Shown here piece by piece: positions 1-9,800 of a stretch of DNA of 64,000 bases. The stretch's first letter is position 1, and every line of letters begins with the position of its first letter. The DNA lies in the NCBI GenBank assembly GCA_026399835.1, contig JAPLQE010000056.1, positions 1 through 64,000 of the forward strand. The letters run 5' to 3'. Source of the DNA: Burkholderiales bacterium (GTDB taxonomy: Bacteria; Pseudomonadota; Gammaproteobacteria; Burkholderiales; Burkholderiaceae_E). The position numbers were made by a program, and so were the translations under genes. The notes beneath the pieces are model-generated. The model worked only from the letters and a program-made list of their open reading frames with translations. It had not been told where the DNA came from and made no database searches.

Positions 1-1
1 C

Positions 2-94
2 CTGCGCGACGTGCTCGAGCGGCTGCCCACGCAGCCGAACAGCCGCATCGACGAGTTGCTGCCGCATCTCTGGACGCCGACCGCGGCGATCTGA
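2..94 (+). CDS. IS66-family transposase, C-terminal end (partial)
   Basis: This is the last 30 codons of a gene that begins outside the window. The encoded tail contains RLPTQPNSRIDELLPHLW, which matches the C-terminal tail I know from IS66 TnpC transposases, where an RLP..SRIDELLP motif precedes the stop. TnpC is the DDE transposase of IS66 elements. Only the tail is visible, so intactness of the rest cannot be judged. An IS66-like terminal repeat follows 23 bases after the stop, which supports the call. Confidence 0.75.
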   Translation: MRDVLERLPTQPNSRIDELLPHLWTPTAAI

Positions 95-116
95 CACGAA
101 TCAGGCAGCTGGGCAA

Positions 117-138
117 GGTGACTTGCCCGGGCGCTTAC
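117..138. repeat. IS66 right terminal inverted repeat
   Basis: Read on the minus strand this stretch begins GTAAGCGCCCGGGCAAGTCA, the form typical of IS66-family element ends, which start GTAAGCG. It lies directly after the transposase tail and directly before a different transposase relic, so it probably marks the right edge of the element. The left end and the target duplication are outside the window. Confidence 0.65.
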
Positions 139-457
139 CGCAGGCCGGCCCCAAGGACACAGAACAGGTCAACCTTACGGGCGAAGCGTCACGCATCATG
201 CCGGTCTCGGGCGGGGGCTTCGAGCAAAGCTACAACGCACAGGCTGGCGTGGACACCGACACGATGCTGGTGGTCACCGCCCACGTCAGCCAGGCCTGCA
301 ACGACAAGCGCGAGGCCCAGCCCACGATCCTGGCCATCCAGGCCCTGCCCGAGGAGCTGGGCCAGGTGCAGTCGCTTATTGCCGACAACGGATACTTCAG
401 TCAGGCCACTGCGCAAGCCTGCAGCGATGCGGGCATCGCGCCACTGCTACATCAAGC
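139..457 (+). pseudogene. IS1182/IS5-like transposase relic interrupted by IS66
   Basis: The frame starting around base 139 encodes NLTGEASRIMPVSGGGFEQ, then YNAQAGVD, LVVTAHVSQACNDK and LIADNGYFSQA. These are the central DDE-domain motifs of IS1182-type transposases, where the usual forms are NLTD.ESRIMP.GGGFEQ.YNAQ and LLAD.GYFS. The N-terminal part is missing because the IS66 end lies against base 138, and similarity stops near base 457, after which the frame runs on without recognisable homology. No start codon or full catalytic core remains, so this is a dead fragment. Bases 458-650 hold nothing I recognise. Confidence 0.7.
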
Positions 458-650
458 GCATGCATGTGCTGCGAGCAGCGTAAAGGGGCGAGGTGGCCTC
501 GACGCCGACTCAAACACATGCTCAGGCGCGTTCCGGAACCACCCAGGCCGCCCGCGGTCGCCCAGACAGACCGCACCGGCGCGACAACCGATCAAGAAGC
601 CGCCATGCGCCGCCAATCTCGGGGCGGGCTGATTCAAGCCCGACAGGCCT

Positions 651-2522
651 CTAGACCGCGACCTGCGAGCCGAGTTCGATCACGCGGTTCGGTGGCAGCC
701 GGAAGTAGTTCGCCGCGCTCGGGCTGTTCTGCATCATCCAGCCGAACAGCGAGCGCCGCCAGCCGAAGACCCCGCGCCGCGACACCGACACGATCACCGG
801 CTTGCTGGTGAAGAACGAGGTGTCCTCGATGTCGAGCTCGAGCCCCTTTCGGCGCGCGAGCTTGAGCGCGCGCGCGATGTCCGGGTCCTCCCGGAAGCCG
901 AAATGCGCGACCAGCCGCAGCACGCCGCTGTTGCCGCGCTGCAGCTCGACGCGCTCGTCGTCGGGCACCCGCGGCGTGTCGTCGAACTCGACCGTCATGA
1001 AGACCGTCTGCTCGTGCACCACCTTGTTGTGCTTGAGGTTGTGCAGGAAGCTGCCCGGGTAGCCGAACCGCGACGAGCTGAAGAAGACCGCCGAGCCCGG
1101 CACCCGCGGGATGTCCGACAGGTCCAGGTTCAGCTCGTCGCGCGCCACCCGCGGCAGCGCGTCCTTGCGCGAGCGCATGACCTCGATGCCACGGCGCCAG
1201 GTGGTCAGGACGGTGAACATCACGCTCGCCACCACCAGCGGGAACCAGCCGCCCTCCTCGACCTTGCCGATGTTGGCCGCGAAGAAGCCGATCTCCAGCA
1301 CCAGGAAGAGCGCGAGCAGCGGCAGCAGCAGCTTGCTGCGCCGCGACGGCATCAGCAGCACGGCGATCACCAGCAGCACGCTGCCGATCAGCAGGTCGCC
1401 CGAGACCGCGATGCCGTAGGCCGCAGCGAGATTCGACGAGCTGCGGAAGGTCACCACCAGCAGCAGCACCGCCACCAGCAGCAGCCAGTTGACCACCGGG
1501 ATGTAGACCTGCCCGCGCGAGGTGTCGGAGGTATAGAGCACCTTCAGGCGCGGCAGGTAGTTCAGGCGCGAGGCCTGCTGCGTGACCGAGAACGCACCCG
1601 AGATCGTCGCCTGCGAGGCGATCACCGTGGCCAGCGTGGCCAGCATCACCAGCGGCACCAGCAGCGGCTCGGGCGCCAGCAGGAAGAACGGATTGCGCAC
1701 CGCCCCCGGGTCGCGCATGACCAGGGCGCCCTGCCCGAAGTAGTTGAGCATCAGGCAGGGGAAGACCAGCGAGAACCAGCCGATGCGGATGGGCGTGCGA
1801 CCGAAGTGGCCGAGGTCGGCATACAGGGCCTCGGCCCCGGTCATCGACAGGAACACCGCGCTCAGCGCGACGAAGGTCCACTCCGGATGCACGAACGCGA
1901 AGGTGATCGCATGGCGCGGATCGAGCGCGCCGAGGATCTCCGGCGTCTGCACGATGCTCGCGACGCCCAGGGCCGCCAGCACGAAGAACCAGACGACCAT
2001 CACCGGGCCGAACAGCGCGCCGACCTTCGCGGTCCCGCTGCGCTGGATCATGAACAGGCCGACCAGGATGACCAGCGCGATCGGCACTACGAAGCGCGCC
2101 AGCGCCGGCTCGACCACGCTGATGCCCTCCACCGCCGACAGCACCGAGATCGCGGGCGTGATCACCGCGTCGCCGAAGAAGAGCGAGGCCGCGAAGATCC
2201 CGAGCACGCCGATCGCCCAGGTGAGCCGCGGCCGGTCCTTGACCAGCCCGAGCAGGTTCGACAGCAGCGCGAGCACACCGCCTTCGCCGCGATGATCGAA
2301 GCGCAGCATCACCGTCACGTACTTGAGCGACACGATGATGGTGACCGCCCAAAAGATCATCGACAGCACCGGGAAGACCTTGTCGGGGGTCAGCGGCAGG
2401 CCGGTCGGCTCGAGGAAGGCTTCCTTGAACGCATAGAGCGGGCTGGTGCCGATGTCACCGAAGACCACGCCCAGCGCGGCGAGCACCAGCGGCGGCATGC
2501 GCTGCGACGAGGGGGCGGTCAT
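651..2522 (-). CDS. kup: KUP-family potassium transporter
   Basis: A 623-residue inner-membrane potassium:proton symporter of the KUP/HAK/KT family, which takes up K+ at low affinity. The start MTAPSSQRMPPLVLAALGVV leads into the family hallmark GDIGTSPLYAFKE at about residues 22-34. About twelve hydrophobic segments follow up to roughly residue 440, and the last 180 residues form the hydrophilic cytoplasmic tail. Length and N-terminus match the usual 620-630 residues. The ATG at 2520-2522 is the first start before the conserved core. It stands alone between transposon debris on its left and a decayed island on its right, so it is the core-genome anchor of this end of the window. Confidence 0.95.
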   Translation of the reverse strand: MTAPSSQRMPPLVLAALGVVFGDIGTSPLYAFKEAFLEPTGLPLTPDKVFPVLSMIFWAVTIIVSLKYVTVMLRFDHRGEGGVLALLSNLLGLVKDRPRLTWAIGVLGIFAASLFFGDAVITPAISVLSAVEGISVVEPALARFVVPIALVILVGLFMIQRSGTAKVGALFGPVMVVWFFVLAALGVASIVQTPEILGALDPRHAITFAFVHPEWTFVALSAVFLSMTGAEALYADLGHFGRTPIRIGWFSLVFPCLMLNYFGQGALVMRDPGAVRNPFFLLAPEPLLVPLVMLATLATVIASQATISGAFSVTQQASRLNYLPRLKVLYTSDTSRGQVYIPVVNWLLLVAVLLLVVTFRSSSNLAAAYGIAVSGDLLIGSVLLVIAVLLMPSRRSKLLLPLLALFLVLEIGFFAANIGKVEEGGWFPLVVASVMFTVLTTWRRGIEVMRSRKDALPRVARDELNLDLSDIPRVPGSAVFFSSSRFGYPGSFLHNLKHNKVVHEQTVFMTVEFDDTPRVPDDERVELQRGNSGVLRLVAHFGFREDPDIARALKLARRKGLELDIEDTSFFTSKPVIVSVSRRGVFGWRRSLFGWMMQNSPSAANYFRLPPNRVIELGSQVAV

Positions 2523-3012
2523 GGAGGCGGAGTGTGTCGCACGGAGCGACTGCCGATCGGTAAGGCGCGGATGCTAGCACCGCGGGGCGTGGGGCGCTCG
2601 ACTCGTTGGCGGTGCCTCGGGGACAATTCCGAAAGCCTGACCTATACAGATCAGGCACTTAGGGCGGTTTGAGGCGAACTCGGGTGCTCTGATGCACCTC
2701 TGCATCGCGCGCATTGACCTCGTTCTTCGTCGACCAGGGTCAACCACTTGTGCACCCGAGCCAGCCTGGCACGCGGTCACTGCTGCGCGAAGTGTCGCGT
2801 CTGCTGCGGGGGCAGCGCGACTTCCTGGACGAATCGCGGTTAGGGTCGACCCTAGATAGGGTCGGTCCTGACTTGTGCAGTTGCCGTTGTTGAAACTACC
2901 TTCTCAACTTTTTGAATGATCCGGCACGCGGCGAGGTTGTCGCGAGCTTATCAAGTCTGGAGAGTTAGCAATGGCTTCGGTAACTTCTTTACTGACATTC
3001 TTGCAAGCAAAG
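2523..3012. other. Intergenic stretch, no gene seen
   Basis: About 490 bases upstream of kup with no convincing reading frame on either strand. Its GC falls towards the right, with AT-rich runs around 2880-3010. The only structure I see is a perfect 14-base palindrome at 2841-2854 followed by a repeat of its half-site at 2857-2864. It is probably part of the scarred island edge. Confidence 0.5.
2841..2864. repeat. 14-base palindrome with a repeated half-site
   Basis: Bases 2841-2854 read TAGGGTCGACCCTA, a perfect palindrome, and TAGGGTCG occurs again at 2857-2864. It lies in non-coding DNA between kup and the IS630 relic. It could be a protein-binding site or a remnant of a mobile-element end. 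Nothing further can be said from sequence. Confidence 0.5.
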
Positions 3013-3342
3013 TCATTCAATAGCGTACCTGCATTCCGGCTGCCTGAATAATGACCTTACCAGTGCTGGGAGCTCTTGGATGCGCCGCAAAGCGCTCAGT
3101 GCCAGACGCTTCATGTCATCGAGGCTTTGCACTAAGTGTCTCGACACCCTTAGCTTCACATGCGCCCAGACCTGCTCGTCAGGGTTCAAGTGCGGCGAGT
3201 ACGGCGGAAGAATGAACAGCTCGAGCTTACCGATAAGACGGGCGCATCCGGGCGAGTTTCGGACCGACAGACAGGTGGCCTTGCCCCTGTCCGACGTAGT
3301 CGTCCATAGCCACTCGGTTACGCGGGCGGATAGGAATTTCAA
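3013..3342 (-). pseudogene. IS630-family transposase relic, C-terminal part
   Basis: The frame encodes GKLELFILPPYSPHLNPDEQ followed by VWAHVK and ends LPALVRSLFRQPECRY. This is the end of the DDE domain of IS630-type transposases, in which LPPYSP.LNP.E..W carries the last catalytic acidic residue (E of NPDE). Only about 70 residues are homologous. The first 35 or so residues of the frame do not resemble the family, and the DNA-binding and first catalytic parts are missing. It is therefore a remnant whose upstream part was lost or replaced. Confidence 0.75.
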
Positions 3343-3546
3343 ACGCCCTCACAAGGCCCGGCACGGGTAGCAAGCGCCATGGGCAGGGGGCTGCGCGACG
3401 CGAAGGCGCCGATTCGGGCGCACCCGGGTGTGAACGCAGCCGGTCGGCGAGCGGCCGCGAGTCGCGATCCTGGCCGCAGCCGCCACCCCGGCTGCAGCGC
3501 TTGTGCACCAGCCAATGGCGCGCGCCCCGGATGGCGCGCACTTCTC

Positions 3547-3780
3547 TCAGTCTGCGGCGAACGCGTGCCCCGCCTCGCACGCCGGTCCCCGGGGCGGCGG
3601 CCGGGGATCCAACCCTAGGTGGGTGAGGATCTTGCCGATCGCCGCCCGCTGCAGGATCGCCGCGATGATCTTCAGCTCCCCGGCGCCGCAACTCGGGCCG
3701 CGCCGCAAGTCGATGTCGAAGACGCGCTTGAGCAACCGCGCCCAGCCGATGGGCTGCGCCCGGGCCCGCACTGGTTTTCT
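3547..3780 (-). pseudogene. IS91-family transposase relic, C-terminal tail
   Basis: The frame encodes GWARLLKRVFDIDL, then CGAGELKIIAAIL and IGKILTHLGLDPR, then a proline-rich end. This matches the tail of IS91-type Y2 transposases that I know as WA.LLKRVFDID...CP.CGG.LKIIAAI...V..KIL.HLGL. The first cysteine of the usual CPNCGG zinc knuckle is replaced (GPSCGAG here), a sign of decay. The catalytic HUH and tyrosine regions are absent. IS91 elements move by rolling-circle transposition and can carry off flanking DNA, which is relevant because the giant gene starts only about 50 bases upstream of this fragment. Bases 3343-3546 show nothing recognisable. Confidence 0.7.
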
Positions 3781-3788
3781 CCTGACGA

Positions 3789-3805
3789 ACGAGTCGTGGA
3801 CTCGT
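3789..3805. promoter_or_regulatory. Inverted repeat upstream of the giant gene
   Basis: ACGAGTC-GTG-GACTCGT is a perfect 7-base inverted repeat with a 3-base spacer, ending 25 bases before the ATG of the giant gene. It may be an operator or a left-over of the IS91 element. No clear sigma-70 promoter is visible beside it, and the ribosome-binding site (GAGAG about 8 bases before the ATG) is weak. Confidence 0.35.
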
Positions 3806-3830
3806 GTTGTTTAGTTGAGAGACCGCGCCA

Positions 3831-6800
3831 ATGACCGTTCAGCGAAGGACAGCGCCCGCGCCCGCGCCTGCGCCTGCTCGCCGTGCCAGGGCGACGCCAC
3901 AGCGCAACGCCCCCGCCACGCCGTTGCAATCGGCAGCGGCGGCGCAGATGCAGCGCTTGAGGCGGGCTGCGTCTGCCGTGGCTCATCATGTGCAATGCGG
4001 TGCATTCTGCGGCCAGCGCCCGCTGCAAGCGGCGCCGCCGCGGCCGGCCGCCGCAAAGGCACTGCGCAGCGTTGCCCGGCCACCACAGGCCAGGGCGCGA
4101 TCGACCGCAGCGCCTGCGTCGGCCGCTGCGCATCGCCCAGCGCAGGCATCCCAGACATCCCGCGCATCCCGAGCACACACGTCCGCGCCGACCGCGGCGG
4201 CGGCACGGCCCTCGGTTCAAGGTGCGCTGCACGTCGCAGCGCAGTTTCTGGGCAACACCCCGCTTGCCAGGGGAGCCGGACAACTGCGGCGGCAGGCGCT
4301 CAGCAGCGCCCAGGCAGTGCAACGAAGCGCGCAGTGGCGCGCGGCCAGTCAAGGTCTGGAAGCGACTGCCGGGGTCGCCTGGCGCGCCGCCAAGGCAGCC
4401 CCCGCCGTTGAACAACAGCTCAGACCCGCGCTTGCCGCTCTCAACCCTCTGGGGACGCTGGTCGGCACGCTGGGCCGCACCCCAGCAGCCCAGCAGCTGA
4501 CCCGACAACTGATCCCGCAGCTGGCCAGAACGCCGGTGGCGCAAGCGCTGCAAGGAATCGATCGACGGCTGGACGCCGATGATTCCGCGCGCCTTGCCCC
4601 CCAGCTCGGCCGCCAGTCCGCGCCGAGCCCGGCCCGCTCCCAGGACAAGGCCGCGCGGCAACAGCTCGTTGCCGCCGAGCGGGCCCTGCTGGCCGAGCGG
4701 GCGCAGTACATCACCCAGGTTGCCAATGGCCAGAAGAATGTTGTTCAGCGCGCCATGGACGGGCTGCGTGAGCAGTTCACCCATGTGACCACCGGCCAGC
4801 GCGGCGTGCTGGACGACGCCGTGAAGAACTACGACGCCTCGATCCAGCGCATTCGCGCCACGGGCCAGCGGTTCGACGCAGGCAAGATCACCGCCCAGAA
4901 CGTGCGCCAGCAGGTGCAGCAGACGGGTCAGGCCTTTGTTTCCGAGGACACACGCGTTCGTGGCGTGCAGGCCAGGCAGCTCGAATGGGGCATGGCCGCC
5001 GCCGGTGTCAGCCGCGATGTTGGCGCCATCGTGGCGGCCACCGGCGTGACGATCGGCTCGGGAGGCAACATCTTTCTCGGCGCAGCCGCCGGCTATGCCG
5101 CCAAGGAGGCCGGTGACCTGGCCATCGAGGCGGTTGGCAGCACCGGTGGCCAGTCGCAACGCCAGATGACCCAGGGGCAGTCGTGGGTGTTTCACGTCGC
5201 AACCCAGGCGCCCCGAGGCAACCTGGGCAGCTGGCGTGACGCCCGCCAGGCACTGGTTCGCGAAGGCGGTGATCTGGCCTGGTCGACGGTGGACGCCCTG
5301 GGCGCAAACGTCATCTCGAAAGTCACCACCAAGCTGGCCCTGCGCTGGGCGCCGCAGATCTTCAATGGCGCAGCGGCTGCAAACCCGGCGCTGAAACTGC
5401 AGTTTCTTGCCCGCGGCGGCCTCGCCAGCGGCGGCGTCTATCAACAGGCCCTGCCCAGTCTGTTGATCATGCAACGGCTATCGACTGCGCTGGCCTCGGC
5501 CACGGCGGCGACCACCTGGCAGTTGCGCCGCGGCGTGGGGGAGGTTGCCGCAACGGCCACCCAGGTGGCGGCGCAGGAGCAGGTGTTCAGCGCCCGGGGG
5601 ATCAAGACATTGTCCGCCGAGGGGCTCAAGACCATCGGGGACAAGGCGTTCGAGCAGATGGTGGCGCTTCCCTTTGCTTCCATGTCCTCGGGTGTGGGCG
5701 CGCTGCTACCCAATGCGGGAGGGTTGGCAATCGCATCGCAGGCGGTGTCTGACACCAGCTTTGGCGTGGTCGAAGGGCAGATCACGACCCGGCAGCGCGA
5801 AGGCCGTTGGATGAACGATCTGGAGCTGTTCACGCGCACTTACGGCAGCGGCCTGGGCAGCGCTAACAACCTGATCCTGCATCCGAACAATTTGCGGCAC
5901 GTTGCGGCCGAGCAAGCCACCTCAAGGGCTGATCAGCGCCTGCCGCGCCTGGAAGCGATCGAGCCACGGCAGCGGGGGCAGGTCATCGCCGAACACATGC
6001 GCGAGGCCATCTCGCAGCATGGAGCAGGGACCGGCAATCCGTCCCGTCTGACCGCTGTCTTGGCATGGGCCAATGAAGGCGCGAGCATCCGAGGAGCCGA
6101 CGGCAGGACAAGCCGTCGGGCCTGGGAGCCGACGGATCGAGCGGCTTATGTGGCGCTGGGGGCCGAGATCAATTGGCTGCTGACCAACCACAATCCTTCG
6201 GCAGCAAATGGCGCCGTGCAGGACGGCGCCACAGCGCAGCCCGGCGGCCCGTCTGCCCTTGTGCGGGCTGCCAATGCCGCGGTTGAGGTCAGCGACGCAG
6301 CAGCCCGATCGAGCCGCGGAACGACTGGGCTGCCGCAGGCTTACAACAGCACCAGACCCTTCATCCGCTCGGCTGCGTCCGGCACCGACGCAGGCACAGC
6401 TGCTCCGGAGACAAACACGGCAGGGCCGGGAACCGTCGGGGCAGACTCAACAGCACCCCTGAGTGCAGCGGATCGACTGCTGCAACAGCATGACGTGCCT
6501 CGCTCGATTGATCCGCTCCGCAACACGGAACGGTTCGCAGTCGCTTCGAAAATGAGAATGGCGATGGAGCCGACCGAGAACGATGTCAGTCCGCTGACCG
6601 GCATTTTCGGAGATGACCCCATCGAACTGAATTCCCGATTTAAGCGCCACGGGGTGCTGTTCGAATCGCCACAGAGCTATGGCAGCAGACAACGACCCAC
6701 AGAGGAGCAAGTAGCTCAACTCTTGCGGACACTCGAGATCGTGGGCCGGAATGGAGCGGTGTATCCGTCTGATTTTCGAGGACCGGACATTCACCCGGGC

Positions 6801-9800
6801 TTAAGGCTTATCGTCGCAGAGGTCGATGCCGTCCAGAAAGACCTGGAGCTGATCACGGGGGTTCCCATGACGGACCGGGCAATCAATCTAAGAACGATCG
6901 CAGCAGATGTCCACATCGATCCTCATCATGATTATGAGATGTTCCGTTACTTCAGGGGACTCGGCTTGGATGGCACGCCGACCACTCACTACCTTCTTGA
7001 CGGTCCAGAGAAACAAGAGTACGGCAGAGGGGCTCTGGTGGCTGGGACTTATTTGAAAAGTGCTGGCTACCGGGCAGTTCCGCATGGCGTGCTTGTACCG
7101 GGTGTTCCCCTCGGCCCCGACAGCCGGGCCGATTATCGCCGTACTCTCGCTAGCGGTAGCGATAGCGCTGGCGGCAAAAAAGCCAGCCCTTGGTTGTCAG
7201 TCCAAGAAGCCAACCCTTGGTCGCGAATTCTTGTGGTCGCGGACTTTACGCCCGATTTGAAGGCTTTCGAGCAGCAGAACAAGGCGACTGCGCTAAATGA
7301 GGTTCAGCCGGCGCTCACAGCCAACGAGTTACTCGCTAAGGCTAAAGCGAGAAGAAGCCTCAGCCCTGAAGAAGAAGAAGCTGCCAAAAACGCCAACCTG
7401 AGAATGGCGATGGAGCCGTCGTCGTCCGACAGTCCGCGCGCGGCCGCCTCGTCGGACAAAGCGACCCCTGACGCTCGCGAGCCAACCCGGTCGGAGCTGC
7501 TGGCGGGTCTGCGCGACATGAAAGGAGAGGTACTGGCCAACGCGTTACTTGCGAACAAGGCTGACCTCTTACACGGGTCGCGCGAGGAACTGACGCCGCA
7601 ATTCCTCCGCGCCTTATCAAAGCAACTGCAGCATGATGGCGACCTCACCGGCGTCCGAATCGATGCGCAAGCGCTTCTTGATACGTTGGCCCTGCGCCGA
7701 CCCTTGCATGAGAGTGTGCCGTTCAAGTTCGACGGAAGCTCGAAGGACTCATCGCTTCTGCAGGACCGTCCCGAATTGCAGCGCGCAGCCCGAGGCTATG
7801 CCATCCGGTGGCTGGCAGCGGGCCGGCCCCCTGACGTCATTGCGCATGAACTCCGCACGCTGTTCGGTGGCGACACACCTCCATTTCAGGAGGTTCTGGG
7901 TCTTGGGCGACCTGAGGCGGCGCCGCGCAACAGTAAAGACATCCTGCGCAAGGCGCTCAAATCGGCGGATCGTGGGCCCACCAGCCTCACGCCCGACCAA
8001 GAGCAAGCCGCTTTGACTTCGAACTGGTACAGATACGCATTGGCCCGCTATGACACACACCGGCAAGGCAACAGGGGCCACGAGAAAGGACTCATCGGGC
8101 AAGCTCGCCACCAGTGGCTTGAGGATCTGGGCCACTACCGAGGCGAGCGACCGCCTTACGATGACATTGAAGGTATCTCGCCACGCTGGACACAAGTGCA
8201 AGCGTGGATGCTGCGTGACCCGAACCTGAGAGACCATGTCGGCTCCTTCTACCCCCGATACCCCCGAACGAAGCTATCGGCGGGAGCGCTGACCAGGATT
8301 TCCGAGTCGGACCGGTGGGTCCGTCAGCCACAGTACGACCGTATCTTTGGCAGTCCGGCGGTTGATCGGGTGGTGGTGCCGATCGATCACAGCAAGTTTC
8401 TTGATTTCATCGAGGTCAACACTTTTCTCCGCTCGATCGGCTATGAAACAACCAACGTGCTCTGGCCTGCCGGGCTGGCTAGGCGAGTCAGCAGCACATC
8501 CATCGGAGAGCCAAAGATTTGGCCGATCGGCAAACTTCTGAGAGAGAACAATGTGTCGGTTTCTCATACCGCCCACAGGGCGTTTGAGACTCGCTTCACA
8601 GGCCAGATCATCGCGTCAAGAAATGCGCATGACATCGCGACCGTTGCGACCAAGGGGACAACCCTGAAAAGTTGCCTCACGCTGAGTCCAGAGGAGGTCA
8701 AAGACCGCGCGCACACCAACCTTGCAAGCGTGCAACACGGCTCGCTCGCCCTGTACGCCGTGAGTTCCAATGACCCGACAGCGATTCGTCCAAGCGCACG
8801 TCAAACACTGGTTACTGCAATTGGCGCGTCAAGTCCTGCGCACAGGCTAGTCATGCCGAATGAAAATGGGCGTGTCTATGGGAAACAGACTCTCGACCAC
8901 GTCCTCCAGCAGGCAAGCATGACCGTTCGCGGCTGGATCAACGAGGAGCCGCCCCAACCCGATCTGTACAGAGCGCATAGCGCGGTGTACAGCCCGACAC
9001 CATTGTTCCTGCCGCCTGCCGCGGGAGTCCTGGACTTGCGAGGAACGGATCTCGCGACGGTCGACTTTCATCGAGCCGATCTCACAAGAGTCGATTTTGG
9101 CAGAGCCAACTTGCGGGGCGCAAGTTTTTTAGGGGCCTTGATGCACGGCACGAATCTCCACGGCGCTGATTTGAGAGCAGCCCGTCTTGGAAACGGCGTT
9201 GCTCGAGGAAATGATGCCGAGGGATTGACGACGAGTCAGCTCAGCGAGGCTGTTTATGATCGATATACCGTTTTCCCCTCTTATTTGAGTGTTGAATTTG
9301 AACTTGATTTGCTGCGTCATGACTTGTTTCCTCATGGCAGCCACCCCAAGTTGAACGACGCGCTGTTCGAAGTAACGCAGGAATACTTGGCGGCCCGAAG
9401 CCGATCGATCGGTACTCCCGAGGAAAGAGGTATCGGCCCCTACGAAATACGGAACTATTTATTGCTTGAGCTGGATGAGCACGGAGCGTTGATTCGCGAA
9501 CGAGAGCTGTCATCAAAGGCGTTAATTCGGTGGCTCCTGCCCCCCGGGTCACGATTTACTACTTCTCTCAAGGAGGCGCTTGACCTACTGCCGCGAGCCG
9601 CGGATCGGGCAGGCATTGCAGCGACGGGGGCCAGGCAAGTACCTTCAACTGACGCGAACATTGACGCAATCGACGTCTTTGCGAGCACAGTCGCCGACCA
9701 CATATTTTTCGGCAAGTCATCCGCTGACTTGTCTGATCACTTGGCTGGCGTCTCGGGTGTGGTGCTGCAGGCGCGCAGCCGAACGCTCCTGGAAAACGAG

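Noticed and set aside
3672-5474. 600-codon minus-strand frame opposite the first quarter of the giant gene
   Set aside because: It ends in the IS91 relic zone in a different frame, is Arg/Gly/Cys-rich and motif-free; the plus-strand frame continues unbroken for 6.4 kb.
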